Shown: positions 28,865 to 39,604, numbered from the stretch's first letter. The stretch is DNA of 64,000 bases from CAWAHD01 sp963781785 (GCA_963781785.1 CAWAHD010000001.1:620001-684000), one strand, 5' to 3'. Notes: generated by a model from the letters alone, not told the origin. A program made the numbers and translations.

Positions 28865-29353
28865 TCACGCGAGCCGCTCGGCAAGGCGGTTGATGAGATC
28901 CGGGTCGGAAGCCGGCGGCTCGAAGCGGACCGAGCGGGTCACCGCTCCAGTCGGGTCGAGCGTGATCATCCAGCAGTCTTCGGGCAAGAGTCCCCGGACC
29001 CGATCCGCCCATTCGACCAGGCAAAGGCCGGCTCCGCCCCAGTAATCGGCGACGCCCAGGTCTTGGAACACCGCCGGGCTTTCCAGCCGGTATGCATCGA
29101 AGTGATAGATCGGAAGCCGGCCGGTGTATTCGTGGATCAAGACGAACGTGGGGCTGGCGATCGCGGCGGGATCGACGCCAAGAGCCTCGGCGATGGCCCG
29201 CGCCAGCCGGGTCTTGCCGGCCCCGAGCGGCCCGGCAAGCCCGATCACGACCCCCGGCTCGACCAGGCCGCCGATGGCCCGGCCCAGCCGCGTCGTGTCG
29301 TCTTCCGACCCAAGCTCGATCGTCAGGCACTGCGAGGATCTGATCACATCCAT
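28865..29353 (-). CDS. tsaE: TsaE, tRNA t6A-biosynthesis ATPase
   Basis: A 162-residue P-loop protein of the usual TsaE length. Motifs: Walker A GLAGPLGAGKTRLARAIAEA, switch I SPTFVLIHEY, the Walker B-like HFDAYRLE and LVEWADRV. With TsaB and TsaD it drives transfer of threonylcarbamoyl to A37 of tRNAs decoding ANN codons, in the cytoplasm. The neighbouring AAA+ gene is 119 bases downstream; no other t6A gene is in the window. Assignment is firm. Confidence 0.93.
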   Translation of the reverse strand: MDVIRSSQCLTIELGSEDDTTRLGRAIGGLVEPGVVIGLAGPLGAGKTRLARAIAEALGVDPAAIASPTFVLIHEYTGRLPIYHFDAYRLESPAVFQDLGVADYWGGAGLCLVEWADRVRGLLPEDCWMITLDPTGAVTRSVRFEPPASDPDLINRLAERLA

Positions 29354-29565
29354 GGTGCGGTGCGGTTCCGGCCGTGTCCGATCGTCGAAAATGACATTCT
29401 ACCCGCGGCCATGATCGCATCCCACGATCAGGAATTCCAATCACCGAATCGTCGGGCTGCCCATGATGCGGATGCGGGGGCTATCGCTCCAGAGCGCCAA
29501 ACGCCTCGCGAGGCCGGTGCGGCATCAGAAGTCGCAACTGGCCTCGCGAGTCGCCACGGACACGG

Positions 29566-31649
29566 CTAGGCGGCGACAAAAACCACGGTGGAAGTGTTGT
29601 CGCCCGAGGTGGTCGCGTCATTCCCGGCCACCTTGGTGCTGCCGGTCAGGGTTGTGGTGCCTCCGTCGGTAAAGAGGCCGCCGCCGATCCCTTGGCCGCC
29701 ATCGCTGCCCCCTTCGGCCTGATTGTCTCTGACCCGGGAGTCGCTGAGGGTTGTCGTGCCATAGGCGGTATAGATCCCGCCGCCGTCGCCATTGCCACCG
29801 CCGTCGCCACCGATGGCATCATTGCCGATGATTTTCGAGCCGGTGACGGTAAGGGCTCCCTGATTCTGGATGGCGCCCCCTTGGCCATCGCCGCCCGTGG
29901 CGCCGTCGGTCCCTGCGCCGCCGGTCGCCTGGTTGGATCGGAGCGTGCAGTCGGTCAGTGTGAGTGTCGAAGACCCGTTCTGAATGGCTCCCCCCATCCT
30001 TCGCCGCCCTGATTGCCGGCCTGGGATGCGGCGCCACCGACCGCCTGGTTGCCGACAAAGCGTGTGTGGGCGACCGTCACGGTGCCGCCCACGCTCGTTG
30101 AGAGCGCACCGCCAAATCCCCAGCCGCCGTCCGAACCGCCGATCGCCTGGTTGTTCGTTAAGACGCTGTTCGACAGATCGAACGTCGAGGGCCCTTGATA
30201 ATCGATCGCGCCGCCGTAGGCCAATCCCCCGCCTGGCCCGCCGAGGGCCTGGTTGTCGGAAAACGTCGACTTGTCGATCGTCACAGGCCCAGCCGCGACG
30301 AATAAAGCCCCGCCTTCGGCGCCGGAACCAAGGGTCGATGTCGTCGATGGCACGACGGCTCCATTGCCTTCGAACAAAGTGCCACTGATCGTCGCCTGGT
30401 TCGGCTGATTAAGATCGATCGCTCCGCCTTCAGCGTACCCGTCGCCGATGGACATGTTGGCGGAGAACGTTGTCCCCGCGATGTTGACCGTCGTGAAGGC
30501 GTCGGTATGGATCGCGCCGCCGTACGCGAAAAAGCCCGCGGCGGTGTTCCCCAGGAAACGGCTGTTCGCGATGTTCAGACTGCTACCGGTCGGTGAGGTG
30601 GCATCCGTCTCCATGGCGATGGCCCCGCCGACGGCGAGTGCCCCCTCAGGGTCGCCCGCGGCCGCGTTGTCCTGGAACAGGCTGCCGGAGATGTTGACCG
30701 AAGAGTCATAGGCAAAAATGCCGCCGCCGATCGATTGCTCGCTGGTGGTGTCACCGGACGTGTTGCTGGCGATCGTGCTGTTGGTCATCGTCAAGGTGCC
30801 CTCGTACGCGAGAATACCGCCGCCATCTCCGCCTGCCAGGGCCGTGTTCTCGCTGACGGTGCCTCTGGTCACGGTCAGTGTGCCCAGGTTATCCGAGATG
30901 CCGCCCCCCTCGCTGGCCGTATTGTTGGTGACGACGCTGTCTCTGACGATCAGTGCACCCGCCCCATTCGCGAAGCCACCGCCATCTCCGGTGGGAGCCG
31001 AATTGTTGGTGATGGTGCTGCCGGTGACCGTCAGCGTGCCGGTGCCGTTGTTGTTGATACCGCCGCCGGAGCCGGCAGCGGCCGAGTTGCCGGTGACCAG
31101 GGAGTTCGTGACGGTCAGCGTGCCGTCGTTCACAATTCCGCCACCGCCAATCGCGTCGTTTGACGAGTTATCGGTGATGGTGCAGTTGGCGACAGTGAGC
31201 GTGCCATTATTCACGATCCCTCCTCCTCCGGCACCGCTCTGCGAGTCCACGCCTCCCGTGATCGTCAGTCCCGAGATCGTCGCGGTTGCGCCGCTGTCGA
31301 CCTGGAAATCCTGGAACGCGTTGTTGCCGTTGATCGTGACATTGTCCGCCCCGGGTCCGTTGATCGTGACTCTGGTCGCGACCTCGAGTAACCCGCTCGT
31401 GAGCGTGATCGTCCCATAGGCAGAGCGAGCGAACTTGATCGTCTCGCCCGCGACGGCAGACGCGAGCGCCTGGCGGAGTGAGCCGTTGCCGCTGTCGCCG
31501 TCATTGGTAACCGTGATGGTGCTGAGAAGCGCCCGCACTTCCAGGCCGTCGACCCGCGGAGTGCACCGCGTGGACGGCCTGTGTGTCCCTTGCCGGCTGA
31601 AGGAGCCGGACCGACGATTCGCCAATCTGTTGAAGTGAAACTTGAACAT
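29566..31649 (-). pseudogene. beta-helix surface protein with LLS-type N-terminus, frameshifted at a C6 run
   Basis: The start is the ATG at 31649, preceded by AAGGAG. The N-terminus has a basic region, then VDGLEVRALLSTITVTNDGD, the planctomycete sorting-type motif. The rest is a Gly/Asn/Thr-rich right-handed beta-helix made of repeats such as GGGIVNNGTLTVANCTITDN, as in polymorphic outer-membrane proteins. The first frame derails at 29990-29995 (six C on the plus strand): NQGGEG should continue GGAIQNGSS, which is the neighbouring frame running to 29566. Adding one G restores a protein of about 694 residues, matching its intact paralogue at 32066. Probably a large surface adhesin or matrix protein. 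Confidence 0.82.
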
Positions 31650-32065
31650 GGTGTTGACTCCTTGGCGTTCATGAGAAGGCCGACCATGCCTCATGCGAAC
31701 CGTGAAGGCTTGAGAGCATTGCAACTCTCTGCGAAGCATGCGTGACGCGACGGGGTTTTCCGCACCCATGCTCCGAAAACCTCACCGAGGCCGTCACGCG
31801 AAGCCCGATCCGCGAGTGCCTCTGAGAAGCATAGAATGCCCGGACGAGTTCGCCTCAATCATCGAGGAGAGTGAATGGATTTGGAGACAGCGCGATTCTA
31901 ATTATTAACGAAAAGGTTATACCAAGCCACTATCGATGCATCGGTGGATTGCTGTGAGCGGGTGGGATTGTGAGATTCGATTGCCGTTAGCTGGCTGGCG
32001 GACCTCGCCGGGTCGACGACGGCGAAACACCGGCGTCGACCGCGCGAGGAAAGTCGGGTGCGGTT
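31650..32065 (+). other. intergenic region between beta-helix paralogues
   Basis: About 415 bases between two minus-strand paralogues, with an A/T-richer patch at 31880-31930. No gene, hairpin or repeat recognised. It should contain the promoter for the 29566-31649 gene. Confidence 0.4.
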
Positions 32066-34192
32066 TTACGTGGAATAGGTTCCGTAGATATCGTTGTCGG
32101 AAGTGCTGGCAGCGTTGAGAACGACCTTGGTTTTGCCGGTCAAGGTCGTGGTGCCGCTGTCGATATAGAGGCCGCCGCCGACCCCCTCGCCGCCGCCCGA
32201 GCCACCGTCGGCCACGTTGAGAGTGATCAGCGTGTCGGTGAATGTCGCCGAGCCAAACTCAGTATAGACGCCGCCGCCATAGCCATCGCCACCGCCGGCA
32301 CCACCGACGGCTGCGTTGCCGATGATTCCGGAGCTGGTGACAGTGAGGGCCCCCTGACTCTGGATAGCGCCTCCCTCGCCGTTGCCGCCCGTGGCGCCGT
32401 CGGTGCCGGCGCCGCCGATCGCCTGGTTGGACAAGAGAGTGCAGCCGGTCAACGTCACTGTTGCAGACGAGGCCTGAATGCCTCCGCCCGAGCCGGCGCC
32501 ACCCTGGTTGCCGGCCTGGGATGCGGCGCCGCCCAACGCCTGGTTGCCGACAAACCCGGTGCTGCCGATCGTCACGGTACTCCCGAGGAAAACATTAAGG
32601 CCGCCGCCGAACGCCCCGCTGCCACCGCCGCCGCCGGGCCCGCCGATCGCTCTGTTGTTCATGAGCAGGCTGCTCGAAAGGTCGAACGTGGAGAATCCCT
32701 CGTACACGATCGCTCCGCCGAAGGCGAACCCCCCGCCCGTCCCACCGACCGCCTGGTTCGCGGTGAAGGTACTGCCGCTCACGGTCAATGGACCACTGGC
32801 GAACAACGCGCCCCCATTGCCAGATCCAGCGAGGTACGGCGACGTGGCTGGCACGCTGGCCGCGTTGCCCTGGAACGTGCTACCCACGATCGTTGCCTGG
32901 GTCGAACTGTACAGAAACTGTTGCACATCCATGGCTCCTCCCTCCGCATAATTGCCGGCCGTGGCCGTGTTACCGATGAAGGAGGTTCCGGTCACGGCGA
33001 CGTTGACACCGTAGTCGATGTGGACCGCGCCGCCGTACGCTTGGAATCCTGCATCGGCCGTGTTTCCCAGGAAGGTACTATTCGAGATGTTCACATTGGC
33101 GGCGGGGTATAAACTGTAGTTCAAGGCAAAAATGGCTCCGCCATCGACCTCGCCGTCGCCAGTCGCCACAGCCGAGTTGTTCGCGAACACGGTCTCGGAA
33201 ATGTTCAGCGTGGTCGCGCCGATCGCCGCGATCCCGCCACCGGCGCCGAAACCCGCGGCGCTACTGCCAACCGTATTGTTCGCGACCGTGCTGCCGCTGA
33301 TTGTCAGTGCGCCACCGTTGACCAGAATGCCGCCGCCGTTTTCGCCGTTTGGCGCCGAGTTGTCGCTGACGATACTGTTCTTGATCGTCATCGTGCCGCC
33401 GCCACCGCCACCGCTGCCGAAGCTGAACTTGGTGTCACCGATGCCACCACCGCCGGAGGGGGCCGTGTTGCCGCTCACGACACTGTTCGTGATCTTCACC
33501 GTACCACCGAAGTTGCCGATGCCACCCCCCAGTTCACCAGCCGAGTTTTTCGTGATCGTGCTGCCGCTGATTTCCAGGCTGGCGGTGGGAAGGTTCTCGA
33601 TGCCGGCAGCGTAGGTTGCGGTATTATTGCTCACGACGCTGCTGGTAACCGTCATGGTGCCAGCGTTCGAGATCCCGGCTCCGACCCCGCCGCTCGCGTT
33701 GTTGTTGGTGACGACGCAATTGGCGACCGTCAGGTTGCCATCGTTCAGAATCCCGCCGCCTCCGTAGAATGAGGCAGGCGCCTCGCCCCCAGTGATCGTC
33801 AGGCCCGAGACCGTGGCCGAGACGCTGGCGTCGACCAGAAGATCCTGAAATGTGTTGTTCCCGTTAATCGTGACGTGGTTTGCCCCAGGTCCGTCGATCG
33901 TCACGCTGGTCGCGACTTCGAGGGGCCCGCTGGAGAGCGTGATGGTGCCATAGGCCGAACGAGCGAACTTGATCGTATCGCCGGCGACCGCCGCAGCCAG
34001 CGCGGCTCGCAACGAGCCCGATCCGCTGTCACCATCGCTCGTGACCGTGATCGTGCTGAGCAGCGCCCGCACTTCCAGACGGGCGACCAGGGGCAAACAC
34101 CGCATGGACGCCCTGCGCGACCGGTGCCGTACCTGCCGGCCTGAAGCGCCGGACGTGCGATTCATCAACCTGCGGAAGCGATGTACAAACAT
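32066..34192 (-). CDS. beta-helix surface protein with LLS-type N-terminus
   Basis: A 708-residue intact paralogue of the preceding gene. The ATG at 34192 follows AAGGAG. The N-terminus has a basic stretch and LVARLEVRALLSTITVTSDGD. The beta-helix body has many turns of the type GGGISNAGTMTVTSSVVSNN, with glycine-rich loops (GGGGGGTMTIK). Conserved C-terminal blocks shared with the first copy are GNQGGAGSGGGIQASS and GTDGATGGNGEGGAIQ. No enzyme motif is seen. A surface-displayed, probably extracellular filament or adhesin is the likely role, by inference from fold. Confidence 0.85.
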   Translation of the reverse strand: MFVHRFRRLMNRTSGASGRQVRHRSRRASMRCLPLVARLEVRALLSTITVTSDGDSGSGSLRAALAAAVAGDTIKFARSAYGTITLSSGPLEVATSVTIDGPGANHVTINGNNTFQDLLVDASVSATVSGLTITGGEAPASFYGGGGILNDGNLTVANCVVTNNNASGGVGAGISNAGTMTVTSSVVSNNTATYAAGIENLPTASLEISGSTITKNSAGELGGGIGNFGGTVKITNSVVSGNTAPSGGGGIGDTKFSFGSGGGGGGTMTIKNSIVSDNSAPNGENGGGILVNGGALTISGSTVANNTVGSSAAGFGAGGGIAAIGATTLNISETVFANNSAVATGDGEVDGGAIFALNYSLYPAANVNISNSTFLGNTADAGFQAYGGAVHIDYGVNVAVTGTSFIGNTATAGNYAEGGAMDVQQFLYSSTQATIVGSTFQGNAASVPATSPYLAGSGNGGALFASGPLTVSGSTFTANQAVGGTGGGFAFGGAIVYEGFSTFDLSSSLLMNNRAIGGPGGGGGSGAFGGGLNVFLGSTVTIGSTGFVGNQALGGAASQAGNQGGAGSGGGIQASSATVTLTGCTLLSNQAIGGAGTDGATGGNGEGGAIQSQGALTVTSSGIIGNAAVGGAGGGDGYGGGVYTEFGSATFTDTLITLNVADGGSGGGEGVGGGLYIDSGTTTLTGKTKVVLNAASTSDNDIYGTYST

Positions 34193-34382
34193 GATGAGAA
34201 CTCCTTGTTGTCAAGCGGAAAACGGAAATCGAACGATCGAACGACTGACACGACCAGCCCAGCGCGCACCCCGACCGGGGCCGCTCTGGCGACGGAATCC
34301 CGAGAACGTGATTTCGGCGCGAGTGAGACTTTTCCCCTGACTGGTGCGGCTCTTTTGTCCGGGGCCCCCCTCCCTCAGGTCC

Positions 34383-36956
34383 TCATCGATGGACGCAGCG
34401 ATAGGGCGTAGCGCGACGGGCCCGCGCCGCGACGATTCGCCCGACCTTGAGGGCGACTCCCGTGCCCGTGACCGCAGTACCGAGGATGAGAAACAAGAGC
34501 GCTTCGGCGCTGGTGCGGGCGTCAGCAAGTAACCCCGCTGCAAACCACGCGTTGTTTCCCGCGAGTCGATTGCTCCGGCAACAATCTGACCGCGATCGTT
34601 GATGTCGCTGGCAAACTGCAGGATCCAGCCGGGCTCGATATCCACGCAATGGTTCAGGTCGAGCATGACGCCGCTCTTGAATAGAAAAGCATGGCGCTCT
34701 CTGCCGGCAGTATCCGACGTGCCGACGACGTCGCCCTTGTTGTTGATTCCAAAGGCGTAACTGCTCGGACCTCCCAGCGTTCCAAGGTCGTCGGTGGCCG
34801 GGTCGATCGGCCGTTCCGGGGCCGTGCGAAATGCGTGAAAGGACCAACGCTTTTGAGCCTCTGCTCGCGCGACGTGACCATGGTCTTGGGCAGGGAACCT
34901 GGTCCACGAGTACTCCTGAGGGATCCCGGATTCGCCGACGGCCTGGTCGAGGTCATGGATTGCACGCGCGCTGAACCAGCCTTGGTATCCGACGTTTGGC
35001 AGCGGGCCGCGGTGGGAAGCCAGGACTCGATGATCGTCTTTCGACGGGTCGTCCGGCGGTGTTGGGGACGTGCGAAACGGACGGTCAGCACCGTAAATGG
35101 TTCTCGCTTCACCCACGACCTGACCGAGAGCGTTGATGGCGGTGACCCGAGCGAGTGGCAGCGAATCGCTCCGCTGTGCCGTCGAACCAAACCAGCCGCA
35201 ATCACCGATTTCGTCCCTGGCCAGATCGAGCGGCTGATCGGGAAGCGTACGGAAACCCACCACGTCGAGGAATGTCATGCCTCGCGCCCAACCGCCCGGG
35301 CGTGATTCCTCGGGGGACAGTCGATGTCCCACCCTGAGACCGGGAACCAACCCGGCGTCGTTGTTGATTGCGATCGGTTTTGGATCCGAATCGGGATCGA
35401 GCTCAACGACCCGGCGGTCATCGATCCGGTACGTGCGATTCATGTCCGCTGAGTTGAACGATACACTGGGGTTACGCGGCCGTTTCACGTGAACGAGCAC
35501 CTGGCCGGAGTCGTTGACTCCCAAGGCGGAAACCCTTCGACCTGAAAGATCGTCTCCCGCACCGATCAGAGCGTTCAGGTCGTCACTCTGCGGGTCGATG
35601 GGTTGGTCGGGTGCGGTTCGAAACACATGGTTCGCAACCGGAGCGCCACCCGCCCTGAACTCTTCACGCACCGTTGAGTAGCCGACGACTTGCCCGCGAT
35701 CATTCAACCGGATCGGTTGGGTCTGTCTTCCCCCCAGACTTCCCAGATCCATGGCCTTGAAGAAAGGGCGCGGAGAACACGCCGGGCCGAGGCAGAACAC
35801 CACGCACATCAGGCCGAGCAGGGTCATGGCCCCTGGCCAGGAGAGTTGCTTCGACGTCGTGCCACTCAGGATCTGGATCAGCCGTTGCCGCAGTTGGTGA
35901 GCGGAGGTGAGTGCTGTGCCGGCCAGAGGATCGACGCTCGGTGCCTCGGCCAGGTAGTCGACTGTGTCGAGGATCGTGGACGCATACGACCTGGCACACC
36001 GGGGCAGTGCCCAGACAACCCAGCCGTCGCAGCATTGCTCTTCGGCCTCACGGAGCGCCCTCCGTGACCACCAGACCAACGGGTTCCACCAGTACAGGCC
36101 GGACACGACGAACTCGAGCAGGCGGAATCCAGTGATCGCGCCGCTTCATGTGGGCCAGCTCATGGACCAAGATCGCGGCACGTCGGTCAGGCCCCAGGCG
36201 CCCCACCAGGGCGGATGGGACAAGCAGCATGGGCCGGCTTCCCAAGGCCCAGAGCATGGGCGGAATCGCTGCCGGAACGAGCCAGACCTCAGGAGCGCAC
36301 GCGAGGCCCAGCCGGTCAGCCAGGCAGCGTGCTTGATCTTGAAGCTCCGCGGATGCGAGCGAGGCCGACTGCAAGAGACGGTGGAACTTCCTGAGCCGCG
36401 CCACCGCTAAAGCCCACCAGAAGAAGGCGATGCCGAGCCAAACAGCCAGCACCAAGGCATGCGTCGGTGCAGGTGTGCTCGTCGCGATCGTTTTCAGGAG
36501 GTCGCCAGGCCGCGCCGGACGGGCTGCACGAGGAGGCCCGGCAGGAGCGGGAAGTGGCGGGACGGCAGCTCTGCCCGCCGCCGTTGTTGATGCCGCCGCC
36601 CCCACGATGGCAGCCAAATTCGGGCTGCGACGAATTCGAGGCTCAAGACCGAGACCGGAACGCCCCCAGTATCTCCAGAGATAATGATCGTCAAGCATCC
36701 CCGGATACCGTGCTGGCGCCGAGCGGGTTGGCGGCTCCGGAGCGACCCATTTTCGGGCCTCGGTGAGGAGGGCCCTCGACTCCGCCGAGAGGGGGACAAA
36801 GAAGAGCGGGGGCGTCACCAGCTTGATCAGTACCAGGACGCAGAGCGCATGCACGAAAGCCGGCCGGCATTTGCGGGCCGCTGCCCCGGCCGCCAGAGCC
36901 GCCAGAACCAGAGCGACGAGCGAGTTACTGAGGCAAATCTGGAAGATGGTTTCCAC
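34383..36956 (-). pseudogene. M56 (BlaR1/MecR1-like) protease with HAF-repeat domain and PEP-CTERM-like tail, two frame breaks
   Basis: The N-terminal frame (from 36956) has several membrane segments and the zinc motif HELAH (LVHELAHMKRRDHWI). It breaks at 36120-36128, where one extra C moves the expected RLLEFVVSGLYWWNPLVWWS into another frame. That frame continues with AEEQCCDGWV, a membrane helix, and then several HAF-type repeats such as DLGTLGGPSSYAFGINNKGD. Near 34506 the frame breaks again: TPAPAP should continue EALLFLILGTAVTGTGVALK plus a basic tail ending at 34383, a PEP-CTERM-like ending. One inserted base and one lost base fix both. The BlaI-type repressor gene lies 18 bases upstream, so this is a sensor-protease/repressor pair. 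HAF repeats as the sensor part are unusual. Confidence 0.8.
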
Positions 36957-36974
36957 GGGACGCTCCGGGCGTCT

Positions 36975-37385
36975 CTAGCGGCCCCGTTTGTCTCCAGGCC
37001 GATCGGGCTTGTCCCACTCATCCACGAGCGCGCGCAGGGCCTTCCGGTCGCTCTTGCTCAGGCTCTCGGTCTGGACCAGGTGCGTGAGCAGCGAGGTCAG
37101 CGAGCCGTCGCAGAGCTCTTCCGCGACACTCCGCAGCCGCGCGCTCACGATCGCGGCCCGGTCGACCGTCGCCGCGAACTTCTGCACGCCGCCACTCCGG
37201 TCCCGGGTCACGAACCCCTTGGCCTCCAGCCGCTCCATGAGTTTCTGTACCGTCGGCGGAGCCGACGGACCCCCACCGGGATAGATCCGATCCACAACCT
37301 GGCGGACCGTCGAAGAACCCAGATCCCACAACACCTGGAGCACCGCCAGCTCTGTTTCCGTCACGTCCCGAACACTCCGTGCCAT
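36975..37385 (-). CDS. BlaI/MecI-family transcriptional repressor
   Basis: A 136-residue winged-helix repressor. I chose the ATG at 37385, five bases after GGGAG, giving MARSVRDVTETELAVLQVLW; an upstream ATG at 37409 has no ribosome site. Characteristic segments: LGSSTVRQVVDRIYPGG, PTVQKLMERLEAKGFVTRD and a C-terminal dimerisation helix region. In this family the M56 protease partner inactivates the repressor by cleavage when its sensor detects a signal. The M56 gene follows by 18 bases in the same direction. Likely autoregulated through the palindrome just upstream of it. Confidence 0.9.
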   Translation of the reverse strand: MARSVRDVTETELAVLQVLWDLGSSTVRQVVDRIYPGGGPSAPPTVQKLMERLEAKGFVTRDRSGGVQKFAATVDRAAIVSARLRSVAEELCDGSLTSLLTHLVQTESLSKSDRKALRALVDEWDKPDRPGDKRGR

Positions 37386-37412
37386 GAGCTCTCCCACCAT
37401 GATAGACATCGC

Positions 37413-37432
37413 GTCTTTTGTGGATTAAAGAC
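37413..37432 (-). promoter_or_regulatory. candidate BlaI-type operator
   Basis: An inverted repeat GTCTTT-N8-AAAGAC lies 28 bases upstream of the repressor start. Position and symmetry suit an autoregulatory operator. The bases are not the classic BlaI TACA/TGTA box, so this is inference. Confidence 0.45.
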
Positions 37433-37492
37433 ACCTTGCCTTCTCATGTCAACCCAAAAATCCGGAATTTTTCGACGCGCGGTTTGTGAACG

Positions 37493-38452
37493 TCACTGAG
37501 TCGTGCCCAGGTGGTCGAAGCCGTGGGGCTTGAGCGGCTGGAGCGTTTCATCGGGCATGGACAGCCAGAGACCGGGCGTGCCGGTCACCCGGCCGATCGG
37601 GTAGAGATGAGCCGGAGCGGGCGGAGCGGCCATGAGCCGCGCGAGGTCGGCGGCCGAGACGACGGCGCAGAGCTCGAAGTCTTCGCCGTCGTTCAATGCG
37701 TGGTCGAGTGCGGGAATCAGGTCGCGCCGGCTCATTTCGTGGGCATCGGGATGGATGGGAATGGCGGTCGCGTCGAGGACGGCACCGAGGCCGCCGCTTT
37801 CGGCGAGGATGTGGCTGAGGTCGGACGAGAGCCCGTCGGAGATGTCGATCAGGGCGTGCAATGCGGCCGCTTCGTGCAAGGCGAGCGCTTCCGAAATCCG
37901 GGGCTCGGGCCGCAGGTGCCGGCCGTTTGCAAGGCTGCCTCCCAGGGGGCCGGTGACCAGGATCACATCGCCCGGACGGGCGCCTGCGCGGCCAACCGCT
38001 CCCCGCGAGGTTGTCTCGCCCAAGAGCGTGATGCTGATCACCAGGGGACCGTCCCAGGCGTTCGTGTCGCCGCCGACCAGGTCGACGGAGAACCGTTCGG
38101 CCAGGATGCGGATACCGTCGTGGAGACCCCGTGCCACAGCCAGGGCGGCCGTCTGCGGGAGTGCGACCGCAATCACGGCCGCGCGGGGAACGCCGGCCAT
38201 CGCGGCGATGTCCGAGAGATTGGCTCCCATCGCCTTGTAGCCCACGGCCTCCGGCCCGTCCCGTTCCAGGTGAAAATGGCGGCCGTCCATGAGCATGTCG
38301 GTAGTGACCAGCAGATCACAGCCCTGGCCAGCCTGTAGTACGGCGCAGTCGTCGCCGATGCCTCTCTTCGTAAAACGGCTGTATCGCGACTGCTCGCGCC
38401 GGCGGATCCAGTCGATCAGGGCGAATTCACCGGTGGGGGCTCTTTCACTCAT
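37493..38452 (-). CDS. thiL: thiamine-monophosphate kinase ThiL
   Basis: A 319-residue enzyme of the AIR-synthase/PurM fold. Motifs: FTKRGIGDDCAVL near the N-terminus (nucleotide/metal binding), LLVTTDMLMDGRHFHL, ANLSDIAAMAGVPRAA, LVGGDTNAWDGPLVISITLLG and DISDGLSSDLSHIL. It phosphorylates thiamine monophosphate to the active cofactor thiamine diphosphate in the cytoplasm. The glycerate-kinase gene lies 12 bases upstream in the same direction, so the two are probably cotranscribed; a functional link is not obvious. No TPP riboswitch is recognised upstream. Confidence 0.93.
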   Translation of the reverse strand: MSERAPTGEFALIDWIRRREQSRYSRFTKRGIGDDCAVLQAGQGCDLLVTTDMLMDGRHFHLERDGPEAVGYKAMGANLSDIAAMAGVPRAAVIAVALPQTAALAVARGLHDGIRILAERFSVDLVGGDTNAWDGPLVISITLLGETTSRGAVGRAGARPGDVILVTGPLGGSLANGRHLRPEPRISEALALHEAAALHALIDISDGLSSDLSHILAESGGLGAVLDATAIPIHPDAHEMSRRDLIPALDHALNDGEDFELCAVVSAADLARLMAAPPAPAHLYPIGRVTGTPGLWLSMPDETLQPLKPHGFDHLGTTQ

Positions 38453-38464
38453 CCTCGTCGGCTT

Positions 38465-39604
38465 TCATTGTTTTCGCCCCGCCAGGAATGCCCTGACCAC
38501 CTGTTCGGTCGCCCGCTCGACCAGCGAGCCGGCATGGGCGATTGCTTCATCTTGCGGCATGGGACCCGGGCAGATGGAAAAGTACGCGCTCATGCCTTCG
38601 GCCAGAACGGCAAGGGCGCCCGCGTCGATCCTGCCGGCGAGGGCGAGCGCCGGGCAGTCGAGCGAGCGAGCTAACCGGGCGACGCCGACGGCCGTCTTGC
38701 CGAAGGCACTCTGGGCGTCGATGGCCCCCTCACCGGTCAAACACAGGTCGGCGTCCTTGAGTCGCTCTGCCAACCCAACCGCGTCGATGACGAGGTCGAC
38801 GCCACGGCCGAGTTTTCCGCCGGCAAAGGCGACCAGACCTCCTCCCAGTCCTCCCGCGGCGCCCGAGCCCGGTAAATCCTTGATGGCAACTCCCAGGTCG
38901 CGCGCCACGATCGCGGCATAATGTGCCAGATTCCGGTCGAGTGTCTCGACCATCTGGGGTGAGGCCCCTTTTTGCGGGCCATACACGGCCGAGGCTCCGT
39001 CCGGGCCGCAGAGCGGGTTGGTCACGTCGCAGGCGACGGCAATCTCAACGCCGTCGAGCGCCGAAAGGCGGCCCGAGGGATCGATCCGCGCCAGGCGGCA
39101 TAAGTCGCCACCTCCGGCATTCAGATCGCGTCCCTCGCCGTCGAGCAATCGGTAACCGAGGGCCTGCCCCAGTCCCGCACCGCCGTCGTTGGTGGCGCTG
39201 CCGCCGATGCCCACGACCACACGCCGCGCACCTGCGGCGATCGCCGCCAGCAACAGCTCGCCCGTGCCCCGGGTCGTGGCGTTAAGCGGGTCGCGCCGCT
39301 CCGGCGGTACGAGCACCAGGCCGGACGCCGCCGCCATCTCGATCACGGCCGTCGAGCTGTCGCCCAGGAGGCCGAAGCGGGCGCGGATCGGCTCGCCCAG
39401 CGGCCCGGTCACCCAGCTCTCCAGAAACTGTCCGCGCGTCGCGGCCACCAGCGCGAGGGTGGTCCCTTCTCCTCCGTCGGCCATCGGTACCTGGTCGATG
39501 GTGGCTCCCGGCCGGGCCGCCGCCACGCCGCGCGCCATCGCCGCGGCTGCCTCGAGCGCCGTCAGGCTTCCCTTGAATTTGTCCGGGGCAATCACCACCC
39601 GCAT
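38465..39604 (-). CDS. glycerate kinase, GlxK/GarK type
   Basis: A 379-residue kinase. Diagnostic segments are the N-terminal VVIAPDKFKGSLTALEAA, PMADGGEGTTLALV, the nucleotide-binding VVVGIGGSATNDGGAGLGQALG, ACDVTNPLCGPDGASAVYGPQKGA and GSGAAGGLGGGLVAF. This class phosphorylates glycerate to 2-phosphoglycerate, linking glyoxylate or sugar-acid catabolism with glycolysis. Length fits the family (~380). It is followed by thiL after 12 bases. Confidence 0.92.
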   Translation of the reverse strand: MRVVIAPDKFKGSLTALEAAAAMARGVAAARPGATIDQVPMADGGEGTTLALVAATRGQFLESWVTGPLGEPIRARFGLLGDSSTAVIEMAAASGLVLVPPERRDPLNATTRGTGELLLAAIAAGARRVVVGIGGSATNDGGAGLGQALGYRLLDGEGRDLNAGGGDLCRLARIDPSGRLSALDGVEIAVACDVTNPLCGPDGASAVYGPQKGASPQMVETLDRNLAHYAAIVARDLGVAIKDLPGSGAAGGLGGGLVAFAGGKLGRGVDLVIDAVGLAERLKDADLCLTGEGAIDAQSAFGKTAVGVARLARSLDCPALALAGRIDAGALAVLAEGMSAYFSICPGPMPQDEAIAHAGSLVERATEQVVRAFLAGRKQ

